This document shows, piece after piece, positions 50,096-63,570 of a stretch of DNA of 64,000 bases. This DNA comes from Pezicula radicicola. Its lineage: Eukaryota; Ascomycota; Leotiomycetes; Helotiales; Dermateaceae. Every line of letters begins with the position of its first letter. The first letter of the stretch is position 1. The notes under the pieces were generated by a model, which made no database searches, had not been told where the DNA came from, and saw only the letters and a program-made list of their open reading frames with translations. The position numbers and the translations under genes were made by a program. The stretch is from assembly GCA_003008705.1 (NCBI GenBank), contig PDUO01000031.1:124001-188000 (forward strand), read 5' to 3'.

Positions 50096-50579
50096 GCTGT
50101 CTCACAACAACAAATGACTTATTTAGTTGAATATGTGCGAGACGGATGGAAGAGGCCTGGTAAACTTGGAGTTTTGTTTTCAAAATGAGAATGGATCCCG
50201 AAAACGCGACCAAGATAAGGCAGACTCAGTTCAGGCAGCAGCTACGCTGTTTGGGCTAAGCATTGCATGGTGTTGAATCTGATTGGGAAGGGAGCGAGAA
50301 GAACGAGAGGGTTTGCTGGCCAACTGCCCAAAATTGGATTTGACTCCAGCAACGATATTTTTTTTAAAAAAAAAAATTTGAAAGAAGAAAGTCTATATTC
50401 GTAGTCTGGGCAGACTAAAATTGTCACGTGCAAGCCTTTAATATAACAGTAGAGGCCGAAGGACGTTATGTGCCTCAGGTGTACAGCCTTAGGCGCACCT
50501 CAGCGGTGCCTCTTTTTAGAATTCGCGCAAGCCAGGCCATAAGAACACTTTCACTCCCTGTCTGATACCATTCAAGACT
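50096..50579. promoter_or_regulatory. Divergent promoter between AAA+ and DUF7708 genes
   Basis: This 484-bp region separates the two start codons. It contains a T8-A11 tract (50358-50376), the kind of rigid poly(dA:dT) element that keeps fungal promoters nucleosome-poor. No specific transcription-factor site can be assigned. Confidence 0.5.
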
Positions 50580-52479
50580 ATGGAAACCTCCAACGCTCTC
50601 GTACAACTAGACAACCCGACTAATATCGGAGTTTGTGAACAAAATCAGCCTTCGTTTACAGCTACCCAAAGTCTTTCAAATGCGATTCCTTCATTGCCGC
50701 TGAAGCACCTGGCTTTGGCGCCGACTTCTGCTGTTGAAGCTTGGTATACAAGTCCTACAGTTATAAGGTCAGTTAGTTTTTCTAGAGAATCTCTTCTTGG
50801 TAATAGTCTTACTGATACTACTGATGAGATCTTCTGATGAGATTCTTCGTAATGCGTACGACGAGGCTAGAGCCATTTTCTCAAGCGAACTCACTAAGGA
50901 CGAGTGTAAACGTATATGGTTGCGTGAAAAGGCATGTATGGCCGACATTATAGGCATTCTTGCAGATTTAAAACAGAAGTACGACAATAAGCCTGAGTCA
51001 AAAGCTCGCAAATGGCTCGTCATCGTCACTGGAAAGGTCATTTATTATGGCACTGTCTTAGATGTCCTCGTACAGCAGTACCCGGAGTACGTATCTTTAG
51101 CTTGGGGTACTATGAAATTTTTATTCATTGTTAGTGCATACATTCATTCCCCACTTCAGGACCGGTATGACTAAACCTTCAAGGCCGTCAACAATCATGA
51201 AGAGAAAACCAGACAACTCGCCAAAGCCTTCTCACGAATAGGAGAGATACTTCCGCGAATGGACCTAGCCTTGATGCTTTATCCAACTGACCTAATGAGA
51301 AACGCTGTCGCCCATCTCTATGCCCGAATTATTAAGTTTATGATTCAAGCAACGAAGTGGTACAAACAAGGCAAATTTGTTCACGCTTTCGGCGCAATAT
51401 CCAAACCGTGGGCATTGAATTTTAAAGATAATGTTGAAGACATTGCTGCACAGTCTCGCTATATTGATGAGCTCTCAGGTACTGCTTCAAAGGCTGAACT
51501 TCGAGACACTCATCTTGAGCTTCTGGTGACTCGCGCAGAAGTTCGGGAGGTACGGATTGAGATCAGATCCCTTGCGGATCTAGTTAATGCCAGAGCAAAT
51601 CAGCTACTTCAAACAACACTAGGTAAATTTATGGTAAATAGAAAGTTAAGCACTAACCTTTTTATAGCCACTGAAGCCTTACAAAGTCAAGTTCGGTTGA
51701 ATTTTAATTCGGAGAGAGAAGCAATTAGTAGCAACCAGCTGTCCCAAATTGCCTCTCTTCCAATTTTTGAAGCACTACCGTCATCGCAAGACACCCTGAG
51801 TTACTGTCAATCCTTACAGCGAAGAAAGAGAGGTCCACGAAACCCACTACGCTTACAAATGTCTCTCCTGGAGCTGTGGGCCACCTCCCCACAATCTTCA
51901 CTCCTGCTTCTAGACCATAGCTTTGGTAGCCCATCGAAATATCTCTTCATTGATATAGTCAGGCTTCTTAGTGTCTCGAGCAAACCGGTGATCTGGGCCC
52001 TCCGTTTTGCAGATCACTGGGGCACTAAAGTGTCTCCTGCCTCCATCCTCCGTATGCTTGTTATTCAAGTCCTCCAACTAAATCATTCTTCCTTAACGCA
52101 ACCACCAAATTCTCTCACATCTACTCACTTCGACACCGCAACTAGCGATATGGACTGGCTTCACCTGCTCAATCGGAGCTTATTATACCTCCCCCAAATA
52201 TTCATTGCAATTGATGCCGCGCTCCTTGCTGCAGCAACGGGAAATAGCACATATCGCGCATCGTGTTGGCTACAGTCATTTTTAGGCACAGCGAAAACAA
52301 CTAGCGTTAAGATACTTGTGGAATCAAGTGCAGTGGATAGTGACTACATAACTAGGAGCTGGGAGGCAGGGACTTGGAGTAGAGTTAGTGCTGGGGCTAT
52401 TAATGAGCAGAGAGGGACGCCCAGGAGAAGGAAGGCACGGTCTAGTCATCATCGATCAAGTGGTACAAATTCTCGGTAG
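50580..52479 (+). CDS. DUF7708-domain protein (fungal NLR-associated family)
   Basis: Exons are 50580-50767, 50829-51129 and 51184-52479 (introns 61 and 54 bp), all in phase, giving 594 residues. A further in-frame 45-bp intron at 51623-51667 (GTAAAT...TATAG) is likely and would give 579. Residues about 65-270 match the helical DUF7708 domain found at the N-terminus of many fungal NACHT/STAND receptors: an AWGTMKFLF core, NNHEEKTRQLAKAF, LPRMDLALMLYPT and a YARIIKFMIQATKWY helix. The C-terminal half (SSLLLLDHSF, VIWALRF, LVIQVLQLN, IFIAIDAALL) has an alpha/beta pattern like NACHT-related domains but no P-loop GxxGxGK[ST]. The tail is basic and Ser-rich. It is likely a receptor-like or adaptor protein; function unknown. 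Confidence 0.8.
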
Positions 52480-53389
52480 TTATCTGCTTGAATTTCTTAA
52501 AAGAAATTTAGGGGAAAATCATCTTTATGCAAATCTACTCGATCCTCACATGAATAGACCTTGAGCCTATCAATTCGATTGCAAAAGGGTGACTCTAACC
52601 AATTTATTGACTAGCTTATAGTCCGACGAAAAGTTGCCCCGTGGGGTAGGCCGCGTTTTGGGATCCTTGTTAAAAGTTGAGGATTTCTGGTGAGATGGCG
52701 AACAAACCTGAGCTGGGCGTCCTGTAGTTGGTGTTCATCACTCCTCCTTAGAGAGAATGAGCCTTGGCGAGCCCGAGGATCTGCCGGGATGCGACTTGAT
52801 GATTCCGTTCGCTAGTTCGATGCAGTTTACATCTTCTAAGTTGATCTGAACTTTCACCACTAACCCAGGACTATTTCATTCCAACTACAAATGAAGTCTC
52901 CTTGAAGAAACAGATCGCTTGTTTCCTGTTGCCATCGCTCTCGATGTTGTCATTTTCTTCTTGGGGTCACCATAAATCGCCCTTATATACGTAGACTAGG
53001 TGCTTACTTTCTAAATAGGCTATTCTATAGGATTGGAGGTAATCTCCACTGGTTCTGTCTTTGTTGAGGAAGTATTTTTCCTGGCTGCTGCCAGCTCGGG
53101 AACCGCAATTTGGCGCATGCCATGCAGATTCCGTACTGGATTATCTAGAATTGATCTCGATCAACTTTGAAGCTGTGTCCGACCATTCCCATGCCATTCA
53201 TGGCTCTTCTGGTATGACTTCCCCCAACGGACTAGTGATGGAGAATTCCTATTTCGCATAGGAGACCGTTGCGCATTGCAAAATCCACTCAATTATTCTT
53301 GGTAAACTCTGCTAATAAAATAATTCTTAAGAAGTAGTCCGAAGAACGCTTTCACGCTTCATGACTCTGGATCAACTAAGAAGCCAAGA

Positions 53390-53765
53390 AAACTAAAAAG
53401 CCAACAAAGTTCGGTGCGACAGACTTTGCGAACTTACCGCTTGAGGAGCAAAAGGTTGACATCAACGAATGGTTTGAGAACGCGACTGCGAAGAGAGCAC
53501 CAAAGGACATAAGCTAACTCTCTATCAGCAGAGGATTCAACGTTCTATGCTCATGGCGCTCTCGCCCAATACTGGCTTGACAATGACCGACGCAATGTAG
53601 TTCGCGTACCTATCAATCAAAATGTAAAGCAGCTTGATCGTCCCTTCTCTCATTGGTTGTCTCTCAAGAGACAACCAATGCTAACAAGAATTTTAAGGAG
53701 ACTAGCCAACGTAGCTGTACGTATTAGACTGAGAATTGATACAGAGCATTGGAATCGTTGAAGTC
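53390..53765 (+). pseudogene. Coding-like remnant, unknown family
   Basis: Two plus-strand frames look like one former protein. The first reads TKFGATDFANLPLEEQKVDI onward and ends at a TAA near 53515. The second, shifted by one base, reads EDSTFYAHGALAQYWLDNDR onward to a TGA near 53760. Both have balanced soluble-protein composition with several Trp. No ATG or known domain is seen. Confidence 0.35.
53651..53680. repeat. Perfect 30-bp inverted repeat (14-bp arms)
   Basis: The arms CATTGGTTGTCTCT and AGAGACAACCAATG are exact reverse complements separated by two bases. The repeat lies inside the coding-like remnant at 53.4-53.8 kb. Confidence 0.9.
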
Positions 53766-56664
53766 CTGTCATATTGCTACCCTAAGGCTTTAACCTCCTC
53801 TGGATTCTGATTGAGAATTCTGCTGACAATAAGGCTCCTAGGATTTCCTACGTTTCCTGAATCATCTACTTCGATCACAAAGCTGATGTGCGCACTAGCC
53901 ATCAGGTTATAAAGGACAAGAGACAGGACTTCGGATAGGCACTACAAGTGTCAACGCAGGATATCCCTGTGCACTTGTAAAAAATGCTTTCAAAATCTAG
54001 AAAAGCCACCCTGAATGGGAACTTTCCGGGAGCTGAATCTCTGCCGCCTAAAAAGAATATTGAATACTCCCACCATATTAATGGTCGTGGCTTCTGCTTA
54101 CCCTTTCTCATTTGAAGATGATCTTACCCTCGTTTGCCGAGGCCTCTGGCTTCGGTGCCGTCGTTGTCTCTGATGATTCGATTCATTCCCACGCTAGCAA
54201 TCGATCAACTGACAACCTCGTCCAACAAGGGTCAAGAGCGCAAATCTAAACTCAACAATGAGCCTCTTCGACGACATGCCGTAGGGCTGCGTTGCTGCCT
54301 AGCGCAAATATGTAAGATTATTCTGGATGTATTACCCAATGCATCGTTCCCGCCTCAATTCACTTTCTGCTGTGTTCATACCAAATGTATGTTAAATTTT
54401 ATCCTAGTTATAGATTCCAGTTCCATCCTACCAAAGATTTTCTTCTGCTATTATTTTCTCGAAGCTCAGCAGCACGCATTCAAGCTTATTAGGCCAAGCT
54501 ACGCATCACTCACGCAGCCATCTACGGAGATACGAAGGAGGGTATACAACTCGAAGGTGTACGAAGCCAATGTAGAACCCTACAATCACTTTAGGAAACT
54601 GTAAATGCCGATAATGAAGCAGCCGCTAGAGTAGCGATGGAGTACAACGTCCTACCACCTTGATATGGGTTGTGAGAACAAATCTCCACAATTCGCCCTA
54701 TCTCCCACAACAAACTACTCTGCGACGCTTCTCTACCTTTACGACTATCTGTGCTGAGCAATAATATGTTATTTAACTGGACATGCAGCGCCATCATATC
54801 ATGCTTTTGACCCTCTAGATATATGTGGTGGATATGACAACGTTGTCATAGCATCAAAGTATCCAGCGCAGACCAAATTTGTGGTGCATCAGTCACAAAT
54901 AGACCTTCTGGGGGATCTGATTACATCAAATCCCCATGTTCGCACACCCTTCGAAAGACCTCCTGACGATCATGCATTTGTTATACAGAGTGCTTTAAGC
55001 GGCCAATTTTCCACGCTGTTCTAGTACCGCAGAGTGTCAATCTCTCTCGCAATTGGACGCGTGCTTCATGGCTACAGCAACAGCGGTACGCGCTTGCGTC
55101 GAGTACAAAATGCAAGCCCTTTGGGAAACCATGCTACTCCTGACAGCAATGGCTTTACTAAAGTACCAACGTATGGCCATGGCTCAAATTCAAGATAGCC
55201 TCATGAAGATAGTGGACCTACATCTTTGACTTGAGGAACTCCTTTACCGAAAGCCAAACTAAGTACACTTTCTGACTTTTAGACCAACAAGCGCAGTGTA
55301 GTTCTAACTACAAGATGCAAGTTCCTCAAATCGAAGGGGTTTTCAATGCGATCAAAAAGACACCTGAGGTCGGCAGCCTCGTATAACCAAGCCGTGGCCA
55401 GGTAGCCTAGAGTCCCCCCAGCACATCACAGCGACATCCGGTCTGCCTTCTCGGTCCGTCATTGAAATGGGTGGCACATGCGTGCTGCAATCCAGACGCT
55501 TTGAGAGCGGGGTGCTAAGCGAGTAATTTTTGTTGCTGTTCTTAGTGCTGTTGATGGTGTTAGGAGAACTGCCAACGAATGGCCAGAAAGTGTTGAAGTC
55601 TAGGCCGCTGGATTGAAGAGAAGCTCAATGATACGAGGTAGGACCTGGGCATGTCCCTAAAAGGCCTCTATTCTCTTGAGTGTGATGATGCCTTATCGAA
55701 GGTTAGTTGTACCTGTCTCGATGCAAATGCTAAATGCTGACCCGAATACAGAGGTGGAACTTGATACTGGGTGGTCTCAAATTCATGGGGAGGAGAAGGA
55801 TTGTTGCGAAACAACTAGTCAAAATAAGATGCTTTATTCAAAACTAAGGTAGCTTCTTGTTGTTCTGGGATGAGCTCGTGTCAAATATAAATGAGAAAAA
55901 TAAACATATGAGCTAACTCAAATCAACTACTACTACTTCCACGTATCTAGCAATCCAAGGTGGAAGATGCACACAATGAGAAGGACTCGTCTTTATCAAG
56001 AGCTTGTGGGGTTTCTACGATGCTACAGTGGCGAAGGAGAGCAGTGTGATGAGGCTTGCAGACTAAACTGAGCGCAATACCCTGATAATGATAACCATCC
56101 TACACCACTACCGCATCACGAAGAAGGTCCCACGACAATGCTTTTTGTAGCAGCGGCATACTCGTATGTTCAGCTTTGGCTTTTGAGGATTGCGATGACT
56201 GCGGTAAGGGCCTTTGTTATAGTGAATCCCCCAAGATAGCTTCAATTGAAGTATATCTCATGCAGGGCATAAGACTTTTGTATTCACTACGGCGAAGAAT
56301 GTCTAGCATTCCTTGACATGCTCCACAGTTCCTTTCATGGAAAGGGGCTTAACCGAAAATACGCGAATACTATGTACGATTGCTGCAGCTCTGTATGAAC
56401 AAAACAGCGAAGGGGAAAGATGACAGAACAGTGATGATCGTCATGCTGTATGTCGATAGATAGGGAAGTTGAGACAAAGGTGTGAAAGGCTGTTAGCATG
56501 ATTTGCTAGTGGGTTTTGGATTGGAATGATCATTGGTCACAATGGAATGCATGATGATGATGGACGAGATAGTCATTATGTTTTTTATGCTGAGACATTG
56601 GTGGCTACGAGGGACTTGGGAATTCATAAAACTGAAAGCACGGATTTATTTGAGCAGTTGGGAT

Positions 56665-56745
56665 ACTCTGAGCGACTAGAACGGGTCGCATTTGGTCTGT
56701 TTGGTTCCAGTGTCTGAAATGTTTTGAGCGACTCAAGTCTTTTCA
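56665..56745 (+). repeat. Diverged copies of the GCGACT minisatellite unit
   Basis: CTGAGCGACTAGAA and TTTTGAGCGACTCAAGTC, about 56 bp apart, match the unit of the array at 15438-15700, over 40 kb away. Confidence 0.55.
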
Positions 56746-59700
56746 GCCTCTCAGCTGATAGTAGAGTATGATCGGTGCCTGATTTAAACTATCCTCTTTG
56801 TGACCTTCTCTACCCTCAGCCTCGTAACCTTGTAACCCTACGAGTCTTGTAAGTCCCACAAACTTCAAGTATCATCTTCCTTGACTGCGTAGTAGGCATT
56901 ATTGCTATTACTTGGACCAAAAGAATTGTCAAGCAGTGGCACTGCACAATTCACCAGCATATAAACCCGAGAATTGAAGTTTTACAACTGGCAACGAGGT
57001 GGATAGTTATGAGTTTTCCATGTTGAAGTCGACCTCGAAAAACAAACATCTCCGATGCTGTCGTGCAGATTTAGCGTACGTGTACATTCTTCCATCATCA
57101 GAGCTCTGTACGTCTACCTCCTGGGCTTTGGTAGGCACTGCGCTGACCTTCCTAGGTACAGAGATATGAAAATGCGCCCCCGAAATCCAGAGCTATCTGC
57201 GATAAAGCTCACACCAACGTACCTTCCCCGCACCTCCCACGACCCTTTCACATCTATACATTCTACAATATCCAACTTGTGGTCCAACAACTCGTCCCGA
57301 GTAACAACTGGCTAGGACTGAGAGCATGCCCTTAAATTACCAGGGAGCAACACCTTGCGTCTTACTGGTAGACATGGGACTGGTAGCATTGACTCATTGG
57401 CGTATGGGGTCGTGTATTTGAGGATACTCGAGTTCCACCTCTTCAGTCGCAGGGTTTGGATCTGCGAGGGACATTACAATAAGGTGTGTGGTCCTCTCCT
57501 CGACTCTACACCACAAATCAGTGGAAGCAGAACTCTCTCCATAGAAGTGATGGAGAGCTAGAATACAGTGCCAATGCAGAACACCAAGTAAGTGGCCCAT
57601 AATCTTCCTATAATGTCACTACCCTTTGTTTGAATGCAATCGAAGAGTAGATTTGGAGCTAACTTCCAACAGGGCCTCAGTGTCGGAAAACAATAACCTC
57701 GTCTGTCGCCATCCTCTACAGCATGGCAGTAAATCAAGATGCCCTATTCTACCTACACAATTTGAAAGCTGGCTCAGTTTCACGGACATATGTGAGAATG
57801 GTTCCCCTTCACTGTCACCGCGAACTTTGTCTCCACACTCGCCTTGGCCGCCAGCAACATCCGCAGAACTATCTCACTAGAAAATCGCCGCCCTCGACAT
57901 ACCTTCGGGTTGCATATTACACAAGAGCAGTTCAAGGGACCGGTAATCTGGTCGCATATTGTCAAAGTCGGCTATGTAAGACTTGCTTCTGAAGTTGCTG
58001 TCCTCAGAATGAACTTCATCGGTATGTATCCAAAGCATACTGCAAGCAATTACTCAATGCAAATATTGCGCACTGTTAAGTCTAGCGCTTAGAAGTTTGG
58101 CTTGAGGTAAGTCGTCAGTTTTCAATTGCGCTTCATTCTCAGTGTTCTAATTATTGCAGCTTTTCTATTGCTCCTTTGGTGCCACCATGAGTTCGCCACA
58201 AGTTACGCCTACTCGGCAGCGGGTTGTGACTACTTCTCCTGGCAAGCCGAAGAAATCATCAGAGAACGATCCGCACGCAGCTGCCGCTGTATAATATGGC
58301 AGCACATCGCCATATGCTATTCAAAGACACTATCGGCCCCGCACATTTTCTGCGAGGGTAGGTCAACACGGCCTGGTCCTTCAACTTTTTGTTTTTAACT
58401 AACACCTTGCAATTTTAGAACCATTGAATAATATTGAATGGAATGTATATTTGGGGAGTAACATGTGGGTATGCAAAGGAATTGTATTCTGTGGTAAATA
58501 AAGGGCCCTGGAATGGGCTTATTTGTAGTAGCTAGATGAGGGCGATCCCATGACTATTCTCATTCAATTCAGCAGATAGTGATAATGGTCTTACAAATCT
58601 GAACACCGCAAAAAAGGATTCTAAACCTAGATTGTCAATGACTGAGGAAACAGTTTTCGGCCACATATTTCATCCCCAGTCATTTCTCCACAGCTGCGTT
58701 TGAATCCTGTTATTTTTAGCTTTTGTTGCCAGCTACGAAGGTGCCAATATTGTGGTCATTATTGTTATGAGAAACACGCGCCTGCCTATCACTCCCACGC
58801 TATTGGGAAGTTTAGGGAGAAGTATAGTTGCAGGTATAAACTGAATCTTGTGGGCAAGATAAAAGGGCCTATTGAAGGTGTTGAAGATACCGGTGCGTCT
58901 GGTGCCGTCGAGGAGGTAGCTATGGATGAAGTGGATGTACTGTACATGGCACGACGTCTACTTAAGACAGGCTTGACTAGCTAGAAAAACGTAAGGCAAT
59001 GGGAGATTCACGGATGAGTCAAAACAGCAAGTTCACTGGAGTTTGGTCTGGTGACTTTGTGCGTTGTGGGTTCTATATCTAGTATCGTGTATTGCTCGAA
59101 GATGATACTCTGAGTCAAAAGAAACGTGAAATGCAATCCTGTACTTTGCCTCGGCTTCCCGTTTTGCCAGTTCTTCATGCAACGCCGCAACGAATCTCCT
59201 CTTCTTTTCATCCTGCTAAAAATCATTATTGGTGAATTAAGGTGTGCTCAACCGCAAGCTCGCAACCCCGCAGCCTCGGCTTCTCAATGAATTTTGAAGC
59301 TTCACCACACACACAGATACCAACTTCACAGCTTCAGCGGCTGGCATGGCAGAACTTCATACCAATTTCCTCACTATCCTCATTATCCTGCAACAGTATC
59401 TTGTCACGGCTATCAGAACCCGAAGTCCAGCTCTGAGAATAGTACAACCTGTCTCAAAAATGAAATGACCGAAAGGGCTCAGCACAAGGCAGCGCGACGT
59501 AATGCCAGTGGGAGTCACCAGCAAGCATGGCAACAGGCGACAGTTCATCTGCACGTACACCAGTCCTTCTATACCTGCATCGTTTCCCAGCATCATTTGG
59601 GGCCATCGTGTACCAATATGCACCCTTCTACTTCTCGTCAGAGGCTATGCTTATTAGGCTACTTCATGGCTCCAGAATTGTCGTCGACTGAAAACTGGGT

Positions 59701-61894
59701 TTTAGATTGATCCCTCTGCTGCCGTCCAAATCTTGAATTCTTCTCGAATAATCCTCGCCCAATTCCTCATTACAATGTCTCACGTCGTTCCCAAGCCTCA
59801 CGAGTGTAGAGCTCATACTGGACGTTGATGAGGCGTACGTAAAGTGCACACAGGTCTACAAGAGAAGGAAGAAGGAATTCTACTTGGGTGCGACGGCACA
59901 TCAAGTACTGCCACAACCGAAGCCCAAGCTCGACCCAAAGTGGCCTTGGTAACATGAGGAGACGTGTCAATGAGAAACTACCACAAGGGCTTGAAAGGAG
60001 GAAAAGAGAGATACATCGAACTACACATCACTAGTTGTAAACACAAGGGTCCGGTGGAATCGTTCCATAGAAACCTCTTGCCTGTAGAGCTTCCCCTCGA
60101 GCATGTCGGCAAGCAGACCGAACTACTTATCTCACCAATATCACCGCCTCCAAGCTCAGTTGCAGAGAAGCAGTTAAGATTGAGGAATTCACGTCCGCCA
60201 CCTCCGTTAGAGAACTACAAGATATGGCCGAGTAGCAATGCATGAAAATGCATGTTCTCGACAGTGGATATCAATGAAGGTCTGAATGCCAGAAATCGGC
60301 GAGTTAATTTCTCCACGTTGAAAGGCTCTCCTTGAGAAGATTCTCGCCGACAATCCATTCCAACACGACAGAGTTAAACAAGATTACACATAACTTTTGA
60401 CTAAAGTGATGAACTCATGTTCCAAGTGGCCAATTCAAGAGCTCCACCACTAGAGATATGACGATACTGAAGCTTCTTATGAAGTGGTCAAAGTTGTCTG
60501 AAGCCTCCAAAGATTCCAAAGACGTACATACTTGCACAACATTACGCAGACGTCTTGGTCAAGGTGATGATTTCGTTTGCTATATCAGTAAAACTCACTC
60601 TGTGGTGAGCCCGTGGCCAATACCAATGAGGATCACCCAAAGCCTGACGAAGCAGTAAGTTCAGACCGTTATATATTGTGCCTTCATTGCGGACCATTTT
60701 ACCAACTCGTCTAGATACTCGGCAGAGCATAGAACAACTAGATGACACAGCAATCGGATACTCGAGGCAGAGCGCTTGGGGTAGGAAAAGGAGAAGAAAA
60801 ATAGAATGGGCTTGAGTGGAGTCAGAGGTCATGATTCGTATGGCTGCTTGTCTGGACGGGAAGAGGTAGGATGATTTGCCCCAGATAGATTTACCAGTAC
60901 CATAGCCTTGATATCCATTTGGGTTGCTAGCTCTGCAGCAGTCATAGCTGAATCTTACCGAAGTACAAGCTTATCATTCTAAAAAGAAAATGAAGTCTGT
61001 GTCATATTTTTTTGTTCGAACCTCGACGATCTTATGCAGTGTGTGCAAGTAAAGCTCGTTTATGTTGTACGGCTAGACATATTTGGCATTGAGCATTCTT
61101 CTTTCAAGATTCGAATACCAACCTAGCAGAATTAAACCATAATTACCTCTTTGGTAAGAAATTTAGACACATCTACAATCATATCTTACTGAATATTCTG
61201 CTCAGATATTGCAGACCATTGATTGTAAACTTGGCTCAGCTGAAGTGCTACATGGATGTACCTGATTATGGCTTGAGCATCTTAGATTAAAATCCCAGAT
61301 GTGGGATGGCTCCCTGTTTCTGTTCTCTGGTTTATGTGTTGGAGAGGTTGAGAGGAGTGGGAAATAGGAGATTATTTCTTGAAATAAGCTTGTCTTCTGT
61401 ACAGTGTGGTTCGATTTCGGCTTCCTCTTTGTACAGTACACTCTTAAGTTTTAAATAAGCCACAGTGCCAAGCAACACTATAATAATTCCGATTAGTTGT
61501 TTCTTTGTCATCATATTGTGGCCTGACGATATAAGCAGCAGCTTTAAAGAAACTATATCGTGTAAGCTGGCTGAAAGAAACTCCTCGCCTATTGTAACCG
61601 TCGTGGATGACCGCTGTAAAGGAACGACAGTGTGGGGACTGCGCACGGAACGTGACCTTGCTGCAGTTGGATAATATCTTTGTATCTATGGCTTGTGTTG
61701 TAATCCTAGCCCGAATCTTCGTAATAATTCAATCTGGTAAAACTTCTGTGCCACATTTTTATGACCGTTGATGTCTGCTCGTTCCGGTGGCACTGCTACT
61801 GAATTTCGTCGTGTAGCGTAATACAATTTGACATCTCGTCCGAGCTAAGAGAGTCCGGAGGCAGCATCGAAGGTACTATGCATGCAACAAATGA

Positions 61895-63570
61895 TCACGA
61901 CGTCTTTTCTTTTCCCCTCTCAGTCGTAGCCTGGGATGCCAAAGCAAGCTGCATTACAGCAAGCGCCTGCGCAACAGTTGCCACAAAAACCAGAATTGAA
62001 CTCCAACCTACACGAACCAGCACATAGAACGGCACGGCAGCTATTGTCAACATCCCTGCAACTACAACAAACAGCAATGTCCACCGCCTATCCTGGGGAG
62101 GGAGTTTCGCGTTTTTATAAACGGGGACGCCGACTGTAAAAACACCGAATAGTTGCATAATACTGCTTTGCAGAAGCCACCAGAAATCTGAGTCGTCAGG
62201 CGAGCCAGGTTTATCATCTGACTTGGGCCAAGCAAATAGTGCCGGCACAAAGGCAAGCAAGACTACAATTCCAGTGAGCGCTATTAAGGTTGAGGTCCAC
62301 TACAGAGTAATTATTCAGCGTTTGTTATATTTTGAGATGGTGCAGGTCCCTCCATACCTTAGATGTCAACTCTACATTTACTTCAGGCCTTCGAGCATGT
62401 TGTCTCTTAGAATCGATTTGTTCGAGTGTTTTTGACCTTGGTAGTCAATACACGAATTATCAGGGCAGAAGGGGCTGAGCTAACCAGTTCAGAGTTCCTA
62501 ATTGGGGTTCGTCGATGATGTCCTGCTGATAGTCCTGAAGGTATTCCGAGAGTGTATCAATCTTCTCCATTCGCTGTGCAACCGCCTCATACACCTTATC
62601 AACCAACAAGCCCTTCGCTGCAGCTTTAGGCAAATAAATTGCAAAATTCATCGCCAAACCTACCAGCTTTTCGGCGAGCGCTATGGCTTCTATATAAGCA
62701 TTAAATACCTCCCTATCGTTGCATTCAGTCGGGCATGCAATGACAAACTCGAGAGCTTCTGCAGTTTGCTCCAAGAATTTCAATGATGCCTTGCTGACAA
62801 GACATTTTGTATGGCAATTACCGTATCCCCCCTCCTCAATGCCTCTTAACTCTTGCCTGATGCGGTCTCTTTCTAGGTTATCGATAGATAAATTAAACTG
62901 GCCGTTGCCTGTTCCGGATAGAGCCAAATACTCGGAACCTGTCACCTATTACGTAGGGAATTAGCGGCTGCTTTCTATATGGATGAACAATTGAAGGATC
63001 TAATGTACAAAGTCAAATGCAAGACGGTCAATGCTGAGCACGTGGATCGCAAGGAGTCGTAGGTTCGAACTTAGAGCCTCCTCTCCTGGCCTCGCAACAA
63101 TCTTCCATTTTTGCTCATCATGCTGTTGTATGCTGGAGGATGGATCTGAGCAAAGTAGTGAGGTTAGCCTCGCTTGTGTACAGATTTATATGCCACCATA
63201 CATAATTGTTGAAGGGCGTCTTTTCGACGTTCTTTCTTCGCCTTCTTCCTCGGCACGCTATCACCGGTTGTCGTGCTTGCGGACGCGCGTTGTAAACTAG
63301 AGGGGAGGCAAGCCGTGGTCAACAAATGTATTTCATGGAATTTTCTATAGGAAGCTTACGTCCTTTCCGGTTTTGTCACACGGCCTGACCTTGAATCTGT
63401 TGCAGGAACATCAATTTGCAAGCGTTGAGGAGTTGCAGGCTCCACTGGTTGCCGATTCTCGCCTGCGATGAGCCGTTAGCAGAAGTCTACGCAAGGCTGT
63501 CAACTTTAGAATAATGAATACCCTTGCAGCGCTCTAGAGCAGAAGGCACCTTAGATATCAAAGGCGTCAT
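61895..63570 (-). CDS. Four-TM membrane protein, seven exons, unknown function
   Basis: Exons are 63570-63522, 63462-63360, 63296-63202, 63145-63009, 62945-62485, 62436-62358 and 62299-61895. Introns are 48-63 bp, all phases agree, and the coding sum of 1329 nt gives 442 residues. The N-terminal 90 residues are disordered and then strongly basic (RKKAKKERRK). The middle (about 100-300) is helical with Cys residues (GYGNCHTKC, IACPTEC) and no known domain. Four transmembrane segments follow, at about 309-333, 347-369, 381-404 and 407-429, with a short basic tail, so the long N-terminus is probably cytosolic. I do not recognise the family. Intact splicing across seven exons argues for an active gene. 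Confidence 0.8.

Larger units (their letters stand above)
52480..61894. other. Long decayed region, no intact gene
   Basis: Coding-like patches appear on the plus strand but are broken. They include an acidic, Gly-poor stretch at about 54840-55025 (GGYDNVVIASKYP onward), a basic N-terminal-like stretch at about 58190 (MSSPQVTPTRQR onward) and a frame at 59770-59955 (LILDVDEAYVKC onward). A minus-strand frame at 61332-61514 has one transmembrane-like segment (LIGIIIVLLGTVAYL). None joins into a gene. I see no recognisable transposase or reverse transcriptase. Confidence 0.35.

Noticed and set aside
63030..63080. tRNA-like T-arm (GTTCGAACTT)
   Set aside because: No matching acceptor stem, D-arm or anticodon arm. 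The segment lies within exon 4 of the four-TM gene on the other strand.
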